From Motilimonas pumila (GTDB lineage: Bacteria; Pseudomonadota; Gammaproteobacteria; Enterobacterales; CBDFNC01): 64,000 nt of DNA. Below, piece by piece: positions 1-8,519 of the stretch; the first letter of the stretch is position 1; every line of letters begins with the position of its first letter. Where the stretch lies: contig NZ_QZCH01000017.1 of NCBI RefSeq assembly GCF_003596335.1, positions 1 through 64,000 of the forward strand, in the 5' to 3' direction. The position numbers were made by a program, and so were the translations under genes. A model generated the notes under the pieces. The model saw only the letters and a list, made by a program, of their open reading frames with translations. It did not search any database and was not told the origin of the DNA.

Positions 1-2
1 TG

Positions 3-347
3 AACTTCAGGCAGGCGAAAGGGAAAGAAATCGAGCTGACATATCGCTATTACATCAGCTCCGCAGCTCTTGATGAGATGTCACTGGCTCGCGCCGTTCG
101 GGCTCACTGGGGGATAGAGAATAGTCTGCACTGGGTATTAGATGTCAGCATGAACGAAGACAAGTGCCAAATTTATCAAAATCACGCTGCAGAGAACTGG
201 GCGATGTTGCGCCAATTATCACTTAATATGCTAAGAGCGGAGCCCTCAAAGGGAAGTATCCCCGCCAAACAAAAGCGAGCATGGATGAAAACAAGCTTCC
301 TCGAAGGCGTGTTACATGCGGGATTGAGTCAGCTGATTGAAATATGA
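3..347 (+). CDS. ISAs1-family transposase, C-terminal part
   Basis: The reading frame is open from the window edge (first full codon at position 3) to TGA at 345-347, so this is the C-terminal ~114 residues of a longer protein. The stretch ARAVRAHWGIEN followed by LHWVLDV and NED is the C-terminal signature of ISAs1-type DDE transposases; the Glu of WGIEN is expected to be the last acid of the catalytic triad (family knowledge). It would catalyse cut-and-paste movement of the element. The N-terminal part with the two catalytic Asp residues is not in view. An internal ATG at 78 is not the real start. Confidence 0.85.
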   Translation, partial: NFRQAKGKEIELTYRYYISSAALDEMSLARAVRAHWGIENSLHWVLDVSMNEDKCQIYQNHAAENWAMLRQLSLNMLRAEPSKGSIPAKQKRAWMKTSFLEGVLHAGLSQLIEI

Positions 348-367
348 GCATTCATGCGGTTGCCCTG
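348..367 (+). repeat. Candidate right terminal inverted repeat of the IS
   Basis: GCATTCATGCGGTTGCCCTG directly follows the transposase stop and resembles the CAGGGCAACCGCATGAAT type of end I associate with ISAs1-family elements. The matching left end is outside the window, so the repeat cannot be confirmed here. Confidence 0.55.
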
Positions 368-831
368 AGATGCGACCCCGACCAATGAACTGGCTTCTTT
401 GTTGCTGATATAGTCAACTCAGGCCGCTTGCTGATTCAAGCCCTGCGATGTCAATGGCTAATCCTTATCTGCCAATTGACGCGCTTAATGGCATATTTGG
501 GTAAGGTTTCCGCTAATAGTATGACTACGATAACTTACAGTGTCTGCCGTGAAAGAGGGGGCATATAAATTAATTGTTTAAGTCGTTTTTGTGAATGAAC
601 GTGCATTGATGTTGAGGGTGTTGTTGTAAGATATGGTGCACGCGCATCTTGTTGTTTTTATTAATTAATGAGATGATACAAAGGCTTATCGTCAAGTGCT
701 TTTTAGTATTCACCTAAGAAATGTTTGTGAAAGACTTACAATCGTGCTCTTCGCGCTGGGCGATATTATAAACGGCAATTAAAAATCTCTGAATGATGTT
801 TTGTCCTTCAGTGAAAATAAGGAAATACATA
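368..831. other. Intergenic region without a supported gene
   Basis: About 460 bases between the IS end and the DUF4870 gene. No ORF with a start and a ribosome-binding site was found on either strand. A short open stretch on the minus strand around 440-530 has no start codon and could be a gene remnant broken by the IS, but this cannot be shown. Confidence 0.5.
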
Positions 832-1194
832 ATGAATGAAAATAAAGAAGAGTATTGGGGCATGCCCTTAAATACTTACTGCATGCTGATCCACCTAAGT
901 CAGTTAACCAGTATAATCATCCCAGGGTTAGGGTTGATATTGCCTATAGTGATGTGGGCTATGAATAAAGATAAAAGTGATGCAATTGATAAGCACGGTA
1001 AAATCACCGTTAACTGGCTTATTAGTCTTTTCATTTACTCTATCATTTGTGGTGTTTTAGTTTTCATTTTTATTGGGATTTTTGGTTTTATCATATTAGC
1101 AATCCTTAACTTTGTCTTTGCGGTTATTGCTGCCATTAAGGCTAATGATGGTCAATTCTGGGTTTACCCAATGAGCATCAAGTTTCTCAAGTAG
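832..1194 (+). CDS. DUF4870 family membrane protein
   Basis: Protein of 120 residues with two to three hydrophobic segments. A segment near residues 20-45 contains a run of Ile/Leu/Gly, and a long one near residues 65-100 is very rich in Ile, Phe and Val. The order (short hydrophilic N-terminus, LIHLSQL, a KHGKITVNW stretch between membrane segments, and a C-terminal AAIKANDGQ) fits the DUF4870 family, whose function is unknown. The ATG at 832 is preferred over an upstream ATG at 793 because AAGGA at 819-823 sits 8 nt before it. It stands alone between the IS remnant and the ABM gene. Confidence 0.7.
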   Translation: MNENKEEYWGMPLNTYCMLIHLSQLTSIIIPGLGLILPIVMWAMNKDKSDAIDKHGKITVNWLISLFIYSIICGVLVFIFIGIFGFIILAILNFVFAVIAAIKANDGQFWVYPMSIKFLK

Positions 1195-1362
1195 TTAGAC
1201 AGTTGAACTGATTTGATACGAAAAAAGGTCTTAAAGTTCGGTTTGAAAAAATTTGCTTAGTTCCACTTTAATTATTTTTTTGCAAGCCGTTACTTACCGG
1301 TTAAAAGCGTTAGGTGGTGAACCAGTCATTACTCATTGAGCTATAGCTCTAGGAAACAGATT

Positions 1363-1671
1363 TTGATAACAGTTATCGTAGATGTAAAGGTCAAGCCAAA
1401 ACTGCTAGAAGAGTACATTGAAACTGCTTTATTACTTACGAAAGAATCACGTTGCCGGGCAGGCTGTATATCTTATGTATTTAATCAGAGTCTTGAAGAT
1501 GCGACGAAGTTCTCTCTTTATGAGCAGTGGGAAAGTGAAGAACATTTGAATGAACATATCAAAGCGTTAATAGCTTTATTCGGTGCGCCTAAGCCTGGTG
1601 ATATGTTACCAGCGAAACTGATCAACTTTTATGAAAGTGCAAAGCCAACGTCTTATCGAACACTAGGGTAA
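1363..1671 (+). CDS. Antibiotic biosynthesis monooxygenase (ABM) domain protein
   Basis: Small protein of about 102 residues with the ABM ferredoxin-like fold pattern. A first strand (ITVIVDVKVKP) is followed by a helix, then the CISYVFNQS and FSLYEQWESEEHLNEH segments typical of the family. Members are often small oxygenases or heme/quinone-related proteins, and the substrate here cannot be told. No ATG is available at the N-terminus. A TTG at 1363 has AGGAAA at 1351-1356, 6 nt upstream, and gives the usual N-terminus; a TTG at 1336 would add nine residues. The next gene, a LysE-type exporter, follows 45 bases later in the same direction. Confidence 0.7.
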   Translation: MITVIVDVKVKPKLLEEYIETALLLTKESRCRAGCISYVFNQSLEDATKFSLYEQWESEEHLNEHIKALIALFGAPKPGDMLPAKLINFYESAKPTSYRTLG

Positions 1672-1716
1672 ATTCATTTTTCAAAGCACTAGGATGTATA
1701 AAACAAGGATCAATTT

Positions 1717-2403
1717 ATGCCTTTAGACAATTGGTTAGGGTTTTGTTTGATAGCGGTACTGGCAAGTGCCACTCCTGGCCCTGCTGTGCTCTTAACTGTG
1801 GTAAACAGTATTAAGTTTGGGACAAGAGGCGCGATGATTTCTGTGCTTGGGAATATCACCGGATTATTGGTGATGTCGGCAGGTTCAGTGGCGGGATTAA
1901 CCGCTCTAGTGTTACACTCTGCACTGGCTTTTTCTGTGGTGAAGTGGCTCGGTGCTTTATACTTAATTTACCTAGGCATTAAGCTTTGGCGTCATGGCTT
2001 AGGCAGCTTAAACCAACAACAGGTCCACAACGCGCAGCAATTAGAAGACCGGCTTTCAAGCGCAAAACTTTATGGCCAAGGACTTTTAGTTGCGCTGACC
2101 AATCCTAAAGCGATTGTGTTTACCACTGCTTTATTTCCACAATTTATCAATTCAGAGACCGCGTTGTTGCCACAGTTTATGATACTGGTGATCAGCTTTA
2201 TGCTGCAATCCTTTGTTTGTTTGTCTTTGTACGCTCTATTAGCGACCAAGCTAAAAGTGTTTACCCAAACAAGGGCTTTGCCGACCATTTCAAACCATCG
2301 CACATGGTTAACAACGCAGGCGCTGTTACGCAAACACTTAAGCAAGTTAGTCGGCTCTGTATTTATTGGCGCAGGGTGCTTTACTGCAAGTATGTCGAGG
2401 TGA
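1717..2403 (+). CDS. LysE/RhtB family amino acid exporter
   Basis: Inner-membrane protein of 228 residues with about five or six hydrophobic segments. The N-terminal ATPGPAVLL motif, the GxxxG-type segment near residue 50 (GNITGLL) and YLIYLGIKLWR near residue 85 are hallmarks of the LysE/RhtB translocator family, which exports amino acids or derivatives by proton antiport. LTNPKA near residue 130 is also conserved in the family. Substrate specificity cannot be read from the sequence. AAGGA lies 8-9 bases before the ATG. The zinc-ribbon gene downstream starts about 100 bases after the stop. Confidence 0.85.
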   Translation: MPLDNWLGFCLIAVLASATPGPAVLLTVVNSIKFGTRGAMISVLGNITGLLVMSAGSVAGLTALVLHSALAFSVVKWLGALYLIYLGIKLWRHGLGSLNQQQVHNAQQLEDRLSSAKLYGQGLLVALTNPKAIVFTTALFPQFINSETALLPQFMILVISFMLQSFVCLSLYALLATKLKVFTQTRALPTISNHRTWLTTQALLRKHLSKLVGSVFIGAGCFTASMSR

Positions 2404-2504
2404 AGTCAGGCATTTCCTATAAATCGAAGCGCTATTTTGGTTATGATGACGCAGTACCATACCATTTAAAAGCTAACTCACAGGTTCATAGCAGGAGCCA
2501 TAAC

Positions 2505-2786
2505 ATGACATCTCAATATTGTCCTATTTGCCAAGTCGAAACCTCGTATAACCCGAGGTATCCACGCTATGTTTGTGGTCATTGCGCTGAACTTGCGGCG
2601 GATGAAAATGGTCGATTGTTACAATTTTTTAATACCTGCGTGTCAGGTGGCTTTAAAGCCGAGTACACAGATACGGGCGAAGAAAGAAACAGTCACCTTT
2701 GCTTTATTAAGGGGGTTGCGTGTTATGCTAATGAAGCGAGGTTTGGTGGCATAGTCATACAGCCCGTGTCACAGGCGTCAATTTAG
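2505..2786 (+). CDS. Small zinc-ribbon protein
   Basis: Protein of 93 residues. The N-terminus has CPIC and CGHC pairs (residues 5-8 and about 24-27) that should form one zinc-binding ribbon; the remaining residues show no recognisable domain. The frame is open far upstream (from 2217) but that stretch overlaps the exporter gene; the ATG at 2505 has AGGAG at 2493-2497 with 7 nt spacing and is therefore chosen. Function unknown. Confidence 0.6.
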   Translation: MTSQYCPICQVETSYNPRYPRYVCGHCAELAADENGRLLQFFNTCVSGGFKAEYTDTGEERNSHLCFIKGVACYANEARFGGIVIQPVSQASI

Positions 2787-2982
2787 CTGGGCGCGCCCCC
2801 GACGATTTGTTTTTACAATCAATTTTGCTATTCGAAGCAATTTCAGTAAGCTGGCCTATCTCAATGTGCTCGTCTCTATCGATGATGCTACAGGGATTAT
2901 AGGCCCGCAGCCCTTTGTGATAGTCTCAAGTCTGGTCCGGTGCCGTGCATACTGTCGTTGAAATATTAATTAAAGGTTAATT

Positions 2983-3744
2983 GTGGCTAAACAAAAATTT
3001 TATGTTGTTTGGAAAGGGCGTAAAGCTGGCATATTTAACACCTGGGCAGAGTGTAAAGCCTTGGTGGATGGTTTTGCAGGTGCGAAATACAAGTCGTTCA
3101 CAACGTTGGCTGAAGCCGAAGCGGCGTTTGGTAAAAAAGCGGCTTACCAAGCTAAACCTGCGACGACTGCTCGTACTACAGCAGTTAAAAGCAACACATT
3201 AACCCAAGCAGGCATCGACGCCATGACCCAAGACGTCAAAATTTTTACCGACGGGGCTTGTGAGCCTAACCCTGGTGAGGCGGGGACAGGCTTAGCACTT
3301 TACCAACACAACCAAGTCACAGAGCTTTGGTATGGCTTGTACCAAGCAGTGGGAACCAATAATACCGCCGAGCTTAAAGGCTTACAGCAAGCCTTGTTGA
3401 TGGCTAAAAATAAGCTGGCTGAGGGTTTGTCAGTTGCGATTTATTGCGATTCACGTTATGCCATTGATTGTATAACAAAGTGGGCCAAAGGCTGGAAAAG
3501 CAAAGGCTGGAAGAAGTCGACTGGCGAGATTAAAAATTTGGACATCATTCAGCCTGCATTTGAGTTGTATCAAGAGTTACTGGGTCAAGTCGAAATTTGC
3601 CATGTGAATGGCCATGTCGGTGTCGAAGGTAACGAATTGGCCGATCGTATGTCGATTATAGCCATTGAGCAGCAAACCGAAAATTTGTGTCTGTATCAAG
3701 AAGCCTATGACATTAAAGGCATACTGGCCCTTCGTAGGGGATAG
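2983..3744 (+). CDS. Ribonuclease HI with N-terminal viroplasmin-like domain
   Basis: Protein of 253 residues that cuts the RNA strand of RNA-DNA hybrids. Residues ~3-50 (KFYVVWKGRKAGIF, then a W and FAGAKYKSF) form the caulimovirus viroplasmin/RNase H1 hybrid-binding domain. Residues ~83-235 form the RNase H fold with the acidic catalytic set: D90 in FTDGACEPNPG, E in NTAELKG, D in YCDSRYAID and D in NELADRM; HVNGHVG precedes the last one. The two-domain form resembles the eukaryotic-type RNase H1 rather than E. coli RnhA. The start is GTG at 2983 with AAAGG about 6 bases upstream. It is not obviously in an operon. Confidence 0.85.
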   Translation: MAKQKFYVVWKGRKAGIFNTWAECKALVDGFAGAKYKSFTTLAEAEAAFGKKAAYQAKPATTARTTAVKSNTLTQAGIDAMTQDVKIFTDGACEPNPGEAGTGLALYQHNQVTELWYGLYQAVGTNNTAELKGLQQALLMAKNKLAEGLSVAIYCDSRYAIDCITKWAKGWKSKGWKKSTGEIKNLDIIQPAFELYQELLGQVEICHVNGHVGVEGNELADRMSIIAIEQQTENLCLYQEAYDIKGILALRRG

Positions 3745-4024
3745 CAAGTTAGCTTAAAAGCGGTCGGGGTTTGTTTAAGAACGTCACACTGGATCTGACA
3801 CTGATAGCTTACATCCCCCCAATGCCTTAGATATGAATTAAGAGCTTTGTGTTAAGCGCGGTCTGTTTTGTCTTTTTACCTTAGTGCTACTCGCGACAGT
3901 GAATCCCATAAACCTAAAGTTAATCGGCAATACGACGTATTAAACTGGCAATTGGCGTTAAGCCATCACGAGATGGCGTATCTGGGATCAAGTTGCGCGT
4001 TTCACACAATGGCGATATTTTTGC
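3745..4024. other. Intergenic region, nothing recognised
   Basis: About 280 bases between two convergent genes. No supported ORF and no clear intrinsic terminator with a T-run was seen. Confidence 0.4.
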
Positions 4025-4570
4025 TTAACCCCATGCGCGAGTAGGACCGGTATCTATGTGTACAAAGTCTCGATAACGGCCAACGCCTCCTGAACGTAAT
4101 GACATGGCTGCTTTATGTACCTGGCTGACGGCGATGCCTTCTACAAAGAAGTCGATTGCCTGTCCTTTCATGTGGAAGCTTTTTTTCGCTACTGCGCTAG
4201 AGCCTTTTCGCAACATGGCATTCGTTGCCGGTGAACGATACCCCGACACAATATGAATATTAGCTTGCGGAGCTTCGAGTTTATCCAAAATCGCGCTTAG
4301 TTTAATGAAGAGTTTAGGATCCATCTGCGCGGTTTCATTACGCCTAAAATCACGGCAAATACGATTTAAACTATTCAGTCCTGCGTCTTGATACACCTTG
4401 TCTTTAAGATATTCGCATTGCGCTGATTCGCCCGTGTGAATATTACTGACATTGAGTGTTTTCGACTCCCTGATTATTGCTGTTTCTGCTCGCAAAGTCG
4501 GAGCAATCATGGCACTTGAAAGGGAGATACCACTGTAAAGTAGAAACTTTCTTCTCGATAACGTCATCAT
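4025..4570 (-). CDS. DUF882/YcbK-type M15 peptidase, copy 1
   Basis: Protein of 181 residues, probably periplasmic. The N-terminus SRRKFLLYSG followed by a hydrophobic stretch looks like a Tat-type signal. The body has the peptidase M15A / DUF882 pattern: SGYRSPATN, H133 and D140 in HMKGQAID, and H171 in HIDTG, which are expected zinc ligands or catalytic residues. The family is linked to peptidoglycan trimming (E. coli YcbK/MepK cleaves mDAP-mDAP crosslinks). A near-identical paralogue lies at 8520-9065. GGAG precedes the ATG by 5 bases. No partner gene is adjacent; the VOC gene upstream on the same strand is separated by 285 bases. Confidence 0.85.
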   Translation of the reverse strand: MMTLSRRKFLLYSGISLSSAMIAPTLRAETAIIRESKTLNVSNIHTGESAQCEYLKDKVYQDAGLNSLNRICRDFRRNETAQMDPKLFIKLSAILDKLEAPQANIHIVSGYRSPATNAMLRKGSSAVAKKSFHMKGQAIDFFVEGIAVSQVHKAAMSLRSGGVGRYRDFVHIDTGPTRAWG

Positions 4571-4854
4571 GCTTGCTCCTTGAAAATTATGCTTTAAGGC
4601 GTTTTGCTAAAGCCTTACCGTCTATGAGCAGCATAATAACGTTGAAAATGAAATAGTTTGAGTTACTTACTATTTGATATGTTAATAGGTGGTGAAAGGT
4701 ACGCGGCTTTACTGTCGTGCCTGGTGAGAGCGTATGGGCTTTTATAATGCGTAGGCTTTGTGCTGGGACAAGCAGGACTAAAGGTCGATTAAAGACTGGC
4801 GAAAGTTCGAGGAATGGGGCAGTGCGCCCCATGAATTACAACGACAAATATCTT

Positions 4855-5235
4855 TTAGGACATGGGATAAGTGGCGCAGATTTTGTTGCCATCGGGATCT
4901 CTTAGATAAGCCATAAACAGCTGGATATCTCCTTTTTGGCGCAAACCGGGCGCCGATTCTATGGCTACGCCGCCATGAGCTAAACCGGCTTGATGCCATT
5001 GTTTCACTTGCTCTTCACTGGTAGCAATAAAGCCGATAGTTTGACCGTTTCCGACTGAAGCAGGCTCTCCGTTAATGGGCGTTGTCAGGCCAAACAAGCC
5101 ACTTGGCGTCATATATAAACAGCGGCCACTGGGATCCATCATGCCAGGCTTGTGACCTAATTGTTTGAAGGTTTCATCGTAAAACTGTTTGCTTCGCTCA
5201 ATGTCATTAGTGCCGAGGAAAACATGGCTAAACAT
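4855..5235 (-). CDS. VOC (glyoxalase/bleomycin resistance) family protein
   Basis: Protein of 126 residues with the paired beta-alpha-beta-beta-beta layout of the VOC superfamily. It starts FSHVFLGTNDIERSKQFYD, has YMTPSGLFGL in the middle and ends YLRDPDGNKICA, the usual last metal-site strand. Family members include glyoxalase I-like isomerases, dioxygenases and drug-binding proteins, so the reaction is not predictable. The ATG at 5233-5235 is preferred over the adjoining GTG because GGAG lies just upstream. An imperfect terminator candidate, a 7-bp hairpin without a T-run, lies at 4814-4832 behind the gene. Confidence 0.8.
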   Translation of the reverse strand: MFSHVFLGTNDIERSKQFYDETFKQLGHKPGMMDPSGRCLYMTPSGLFGLTTPINGEPASVGNGQTIGFIATSEEQVKQWHQAGLAHGGVAIESAPGLRQKGDIQLFMAYLRDPDGNKICATYPMS

Positions 5236-5317
5236 CACAACTCCTTTGTTTGAAGAGATAGGTAAAAGAGTACAGTATCAGTGTTTTAACTAAAAAACAC
5301 GGATATACCTAGGCCTT

Positions 5318-6279
5318 TTAGTACCAGCTTAGTTCATCAATCAAATCGTAAACTTGTTGCAAACTCATTAAGCTTCTGGCTTCTCTAACTGCGTCGGCAT
5401 TTGCCACGCCTGCGGCAAGTAAACCTTGTGTTGCAGTGCTAAGTTCACTGAATTGATTCACTTTTATAACTTCTGGGCCGGAATAAAATCGCAACGGGTT
5501 ACTGTCAAACATCTGGTGATCGAATTCTAAGCCGGTCCAAAGCTGTAACTCTGTAGTAGTGACCCGAAAGTGGCGTAATTGAATACGCGATTTAGCTTTT
5601 ACCGTTTTTAAGGTGTCGATATCTTGAAAAATAATAAATGCCGCAGTCACCAGTTTATTGCTGCCTGCGTCAATATAACTCATGGTTTTCCAAAATCCGG
5701 AGGGGATGCGCACAGGAGAAAACCCCATACCGCGACTGAAGAACCTATCGCAAATGGTAAAAATAGGACCTGTCATCACAATTAACTTATCATCTTTTGC
5801 AAACGCAAACTTACTCACTGCAGTTTCCGGTAAGCGCCATTCATCTTCATTAAAGTGGGCATGTTGCATAGAAGCATTGGTGTAGGCGCAGCTGTCATTA
5901 CTTGCAGCTAAAGCTGTAGGGTGATCGCCCAGGTTACTGCTGTGCGTCGTGTGAGGTGACCGCGATCCCATGGACTTTGACGATATGCGAAATTACTGAT
6001 TTGATTATCGAAGCCCACGTGTTGGTCAATAAACCATTTTCGTCCCTTGCTGCCAGAGATTAATTGTCCCTTGGCATTGTCAACATTAGCGGCGGAATAC
6101 AAAGCTTGTTTGTTACTTTTACTCATGACTAATGAATAATGCACGTAAGGTATGACGGTTTCGCCTGCTGGCAGGTTAGGAGGTTGTAAGACATCGCCCG
6201 CGAGCGCTAAATTTGGGCTTGGCAGCAAAATAGAATAAGGGCTGAGAAAGTCCGCTTGATAACCTGAGCGTATCGACAT
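5318..6279 (-). pseudogene. DNA/RNA non-specific endonuclease, split by a frameshift
   Basis: Two overlapping frames together make one NUC1-type nuclease. The first (6279 down to 5908) carries the N-terminal region and the DRGHLTRR motif with the catalytic His. The second (5971 down to 5318) carries the rest, including YTNAS and the FNEDEW stretch whose Asn is expected to bind the metal. The frames join if one G is added to the GGG run at 5928-5930 (minus strand), giving TWGDHPTA across the break. The unshifted product ends six residues later at a TAG. The intact protein would be about 320 residues, with no signal peptide visible. It is either a real loss of function or a homopolymer sequencing error. 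Without the repair both pieces lack a complete active site. Confidence 0.8.
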
Positions 6280-6414
6280 TGCCTGTGGCCGTTTTCACTA
6301 AGTATAGTGAAAGTAAAGCAAGGAAGTTTGCCAGTCACGATTTAGTGCACTTGGTTCGTTCGGGAAAAGCACCAATGTGTATTGAATCTAGGGCTGCTCG
6401 TTAAAGCAGCGCTA

Positions 6415-6777
6415 TTATGGACTTGGTTTTACGAGCAGCATTTCTTCTAAGCCGCCTCCATTTACAAGGTGCGTAAAACCTTGGGACTTTAAGTAATCGA
6501 GAGCTCTGCCAGATCGATTACCGCTGCGGCAATACAGCACAATCATTTCGTCTTTGGCAAATATTGAAAAATCCATTGTAGGGAAGTCTTGTACCGCAAT
6601 ATTGATTGAGCCGGCAAGGTGTTTGTCTTGGTATTCACTTGCGGTGCGTACGTCAATTAACACTGCGCCTTGGGCCAATTTTTGCCAAGCTAATTCAGCG
6701 CGCTCTGTCGCTTGGGCACTTGCGCTAAACATGAGAAAAATCAATAACCGAAATACACAGGATAATTTTTTCAGCAT
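6415..6777 (-). CDS. Periplasmic single-domain rhodanese
   Basis: Protein of 120 residues. Residues 1-22 are a signal peptide ending ASAQA. The rest is one rhodanese domain: IDVRTASEYQDKHLAGSIN (CH2A-like motif) and the active-site loop LYCRSGNRSG with Cys83. It resembles PspE/GlpE-type sulfurtransferases, which move sulfane sulfur from thiosulfate to an acceptor; the periplasmic location fits PspE. The physiological acceptor is not known. It is transcribed alone, with 72 bases to the CPXCG gene upstream. Confidence 0.85.
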   Translation of the reverse strand: MLKKLSCVFRLLIFLMFSASAQATERAELAWQKLAQGAVLIDVRTASEYQDKHLAGSINIAVQDFPTMDFSIFAKDEMIVLYCRSGNRSGRALDYLKSQGFTHLVNGGGLEEMLLVKPSP

Positions 6778-6849
6778 TATTGTTACCGTTTACCTAAAGA
6801 TACCAACGCCACTGTAACAGAATAGGCTTATGCATTAGTGTGAAATAGA

Positions 6850-7053
6850 TTAAAAAACCTGTTCATCATCGGCATCTATAAACACCTCTAAGCTATCTGA
6901 AACCTCATTTAAATGCAGTTTGATGTGAATATCCTTACAGCACTGACTGCAAGACTCATAAAACTCTTGATCGCCATTGCTGGCATCAATTTCAATGTCC
7001 GTGGTTACCCCACAGTGGGGACATGAGATTTGGCTAGCAACAAACTGCTTCAT
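6850..7053 (-). CDS. CPXCG motif-containing cysteine-rich protein
   Basis: Small protein of 67 residues. An N-terminal CPHCG and a second CSQCC pair about 28 residues later should hold one zinc ion; the C-terminus is acidic. This matches the CPXCG-containing cysteine-rich family of gammaproteobacteria, of unknown function. The ATG at 7051-7053 (MKQFVAS) is chosen because the upstream in-frame codons overlap the fructosamine kinase gene. That gene ends 11 bases upstream on the same strand, so the two are probably co-transcribed. Confidence 0.75.
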   Translation of the reverse strand: MKQFVASQISCPHCGVTTDIEIDASNGDQEFYESCSQCCKDIHIKLHLNEVSDSLEVFIDADDEQVF

Positions 7054-7064
7054 GATAAATGGCC

Positions 7065-7928
7065 TTATGGTGATAAAATTCGGCGAATATACTGCTGGCA
7101 TTGCTCAAAGTAACAACCACCAAACAATAGGTTATGATTTAATAAGTGATAAAGCTGATAGATGTCTTGGCGTGCTTGAAAATCTTGTGGCAACGGGTAC
7201 TGATGTTGGTATGTCTGTAAAAAACAGGCTTCGAAAGGTTCAAATAACTGTGTCATCGCGATGTCAGTTTCTCTGTCTCCCCAATAACAAGCAGGATCAA
7301 AAAAATAACTTTGTTGACCACAAAAACCAATGTTACCTCGCCAGAGGTCGCCGTGTAACAGGCTTGGAGTTACCTTATGGTGATGTAACTGTTGTCTTAC
7401 TGATTCGATAATTTTATCAATACCGGGGAAATATGTTCCCGCTTCGGCATTGAGCTCTAGTTGCCACCCTATACGTTGTTCACTGAAAAAGCTTGACCAG
7501 TTAGACTGCCAACGATTGGGTTGTAAGGTGGCACCGATAAAGTTGTCTTGATCCCACCCAAACATGCTTTGCTCACCATATTGATGACAGTTGGCTAATT
7601 GCTGCGCTGCCCGTTGCCATCCTAGTCGAGCAGCAGGCTCAAACGCAAAGTACTGCAGCACGATAAAACTCATCGCACTGCTGTTTTCAACCGCAATGAC
7701 TTCAGGTGTATTAACAACTTGGCTGAGCTGAAGGTGTTTAAGATTGTCGACTTCTGCTTGAAATTGTTCTTGGTGGTCGCGTTCAGCAATTTTTATAAAG
7801 AAGGGCGTGTGACCGTTGCTGATACAGAGGCAACGCACTTTGTCCGTTTGTCGTATGACAAACTTTTTACTGATGTGATAAGTCTCACCCTGAGCATGAG
7901 AAATAATATCGCAGACACGCGACCACAT
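7065..7928 (-). CDS. Fructosamine kinase family protein
   Basis: Protein of 287 residues of the APH/fructosamine-3-kinase fold. It has an N-terminal lobe, then the catalytic loop HGDLWRGN near residue 195 and the metal-binding DPACYWGDRETDIAMT near residue 213, both diagnostic. Family enzymes phosphorylate sugar adducts on protein lysines (ribulosamine or fructosamine) so that the adducts fall off, a protein repair function. ATG start; no clear ribosome-binding site. It is followed at 11 bases by the CPXCG gene. It is divergent from the TerB-like gene at 8043. Confidence 0.88.
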   Translation of the reverse strand: MWSRVCDIISHAQGETYHISKKFVIRQTDKVRCLCISNGHTPFFIKIAERDHQEQFQAEVDNLKHLQLSQVVNTPEVIAVENSSAMSFIVLQYFAFEPAARLGWQRAAQQLANCHQYGEQSMFGWDQDNFIGATLQPNRWQSNWSSFFSEQRIGWQLELNAEAGTYFPGIDKIIESVRQQLHHHKVTPSLLHGDLWRGNIGFCGQQSYFFDPACYWGDRETDIAMTQLFEPFEACFLQTYQHQYPLPQDFQARQDIYQLYHLLNHNLLFGGCYFEQCQQYIRRILSP

Positions 7929-8042
7929 TCGTTTGACCTATTAGGTTAATTGCTTCATGGTATTGAGTATAGACAAGTCACAACCGGCTAAACATTAAGC
8001 TTTATCAACAATACCTCACCCACCTTTAAGTAAGAGAGAGAT

Positions 8043-8492
8043 ATGCTTGCATCTTTAAAACAATTTTTTTCTGAAATTCGTCAACAACAACCAGAAACAG
8101 CCATCGATTTACATCTGGCGATCGCGGTGTTACTAGCAGAAGTGGCCCAAGCTGACATGCGCATCGGCACTGGCGAAAAAGCAAAGATTGCTTCTATGAT
8201 GAAGCGGGCATTCGACCTTGATCAAGCGCGGATAGACGCACTTTTAGCTGAAGCCATCGAGTTACAGGCGTCTTCTGTGTCGATGCAAACTTACACCCAA
8301 GTACTCAAGCAAGATACCAGTTACGAGCAAAGGGTGCGTTTTGTTGAGGCTATGTGGCAAGTGGCTTATTCAGACCAAGTGCTTGATCCATATGAAGATC
8401 ACATAATTCGAAAAATCGCCGAGCTGTTGTATGTGAAACACTCAGACTTTATAAAAACCAAGCTGAAAGTTGCACCGGAGCAATCCAATTAA
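8043..8492 (+). CDS. TerB-family (tellurite resistance TerB-like) protein
   Basis: All-helical protein of 149 residues. The pattern LAIAVLLAEVAQADMRIGTGE, followed by a second copy-like segment MWQVAYSDQVLDPYEDHIIRKIAELL, is typical of TerB-like domains, each with conserved acidic residues that could bind metal. Family members are found well beyond tellurite resistance gene clusters; there is no ter operon here. Purine-rich AAGAGAGAG lies directly before the ATG. It converges with the second DUF882 gene, the stops being 28 bases apart. Confidence 0.8.
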   Translation: MLASLKQFFSEIRQQQPETAIDLHLAIAVLLAEVAQADMRIGTGEKAKIASMMKRAFDLDQARIDALLAEAIELQASSVSMQTYTQVLKQDTSYEQRVRFVEAMWQVAYSDQVLDPYEDHIIRKIAELLYVKHSDFIKTKLKVAPEQSN

Positions 8493-8519
8493 TCCCAGTT
8501 GAATTGCTTTGTAAGCCTA

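Larger units (their letters stand above)
1..367 (+). mobile_element. Right end of an ISAs1-family insertion sequence
   Basis: The window opens inside a transposase gene and the element appears to end at a candidate right terminal repeat at 348-367, 1 nt after the transposase stop. The left part lies outside the window, so the element's completeness and the target duplication cannot be judged. Confidence 0.7.

Noticed and set aside
440-530. Minus-strand frame that could be the tail of an unknown gene
   Set aside because: Only about 25 codons between stops, no start codon.
4587-4832. Minus-strand 81-codon frame and an integron attC-like hairpin near 4600-4620
   Set aside because: No ribosome-binding site or family, the hairpin arms pair poorly, and attC core sites are not found.
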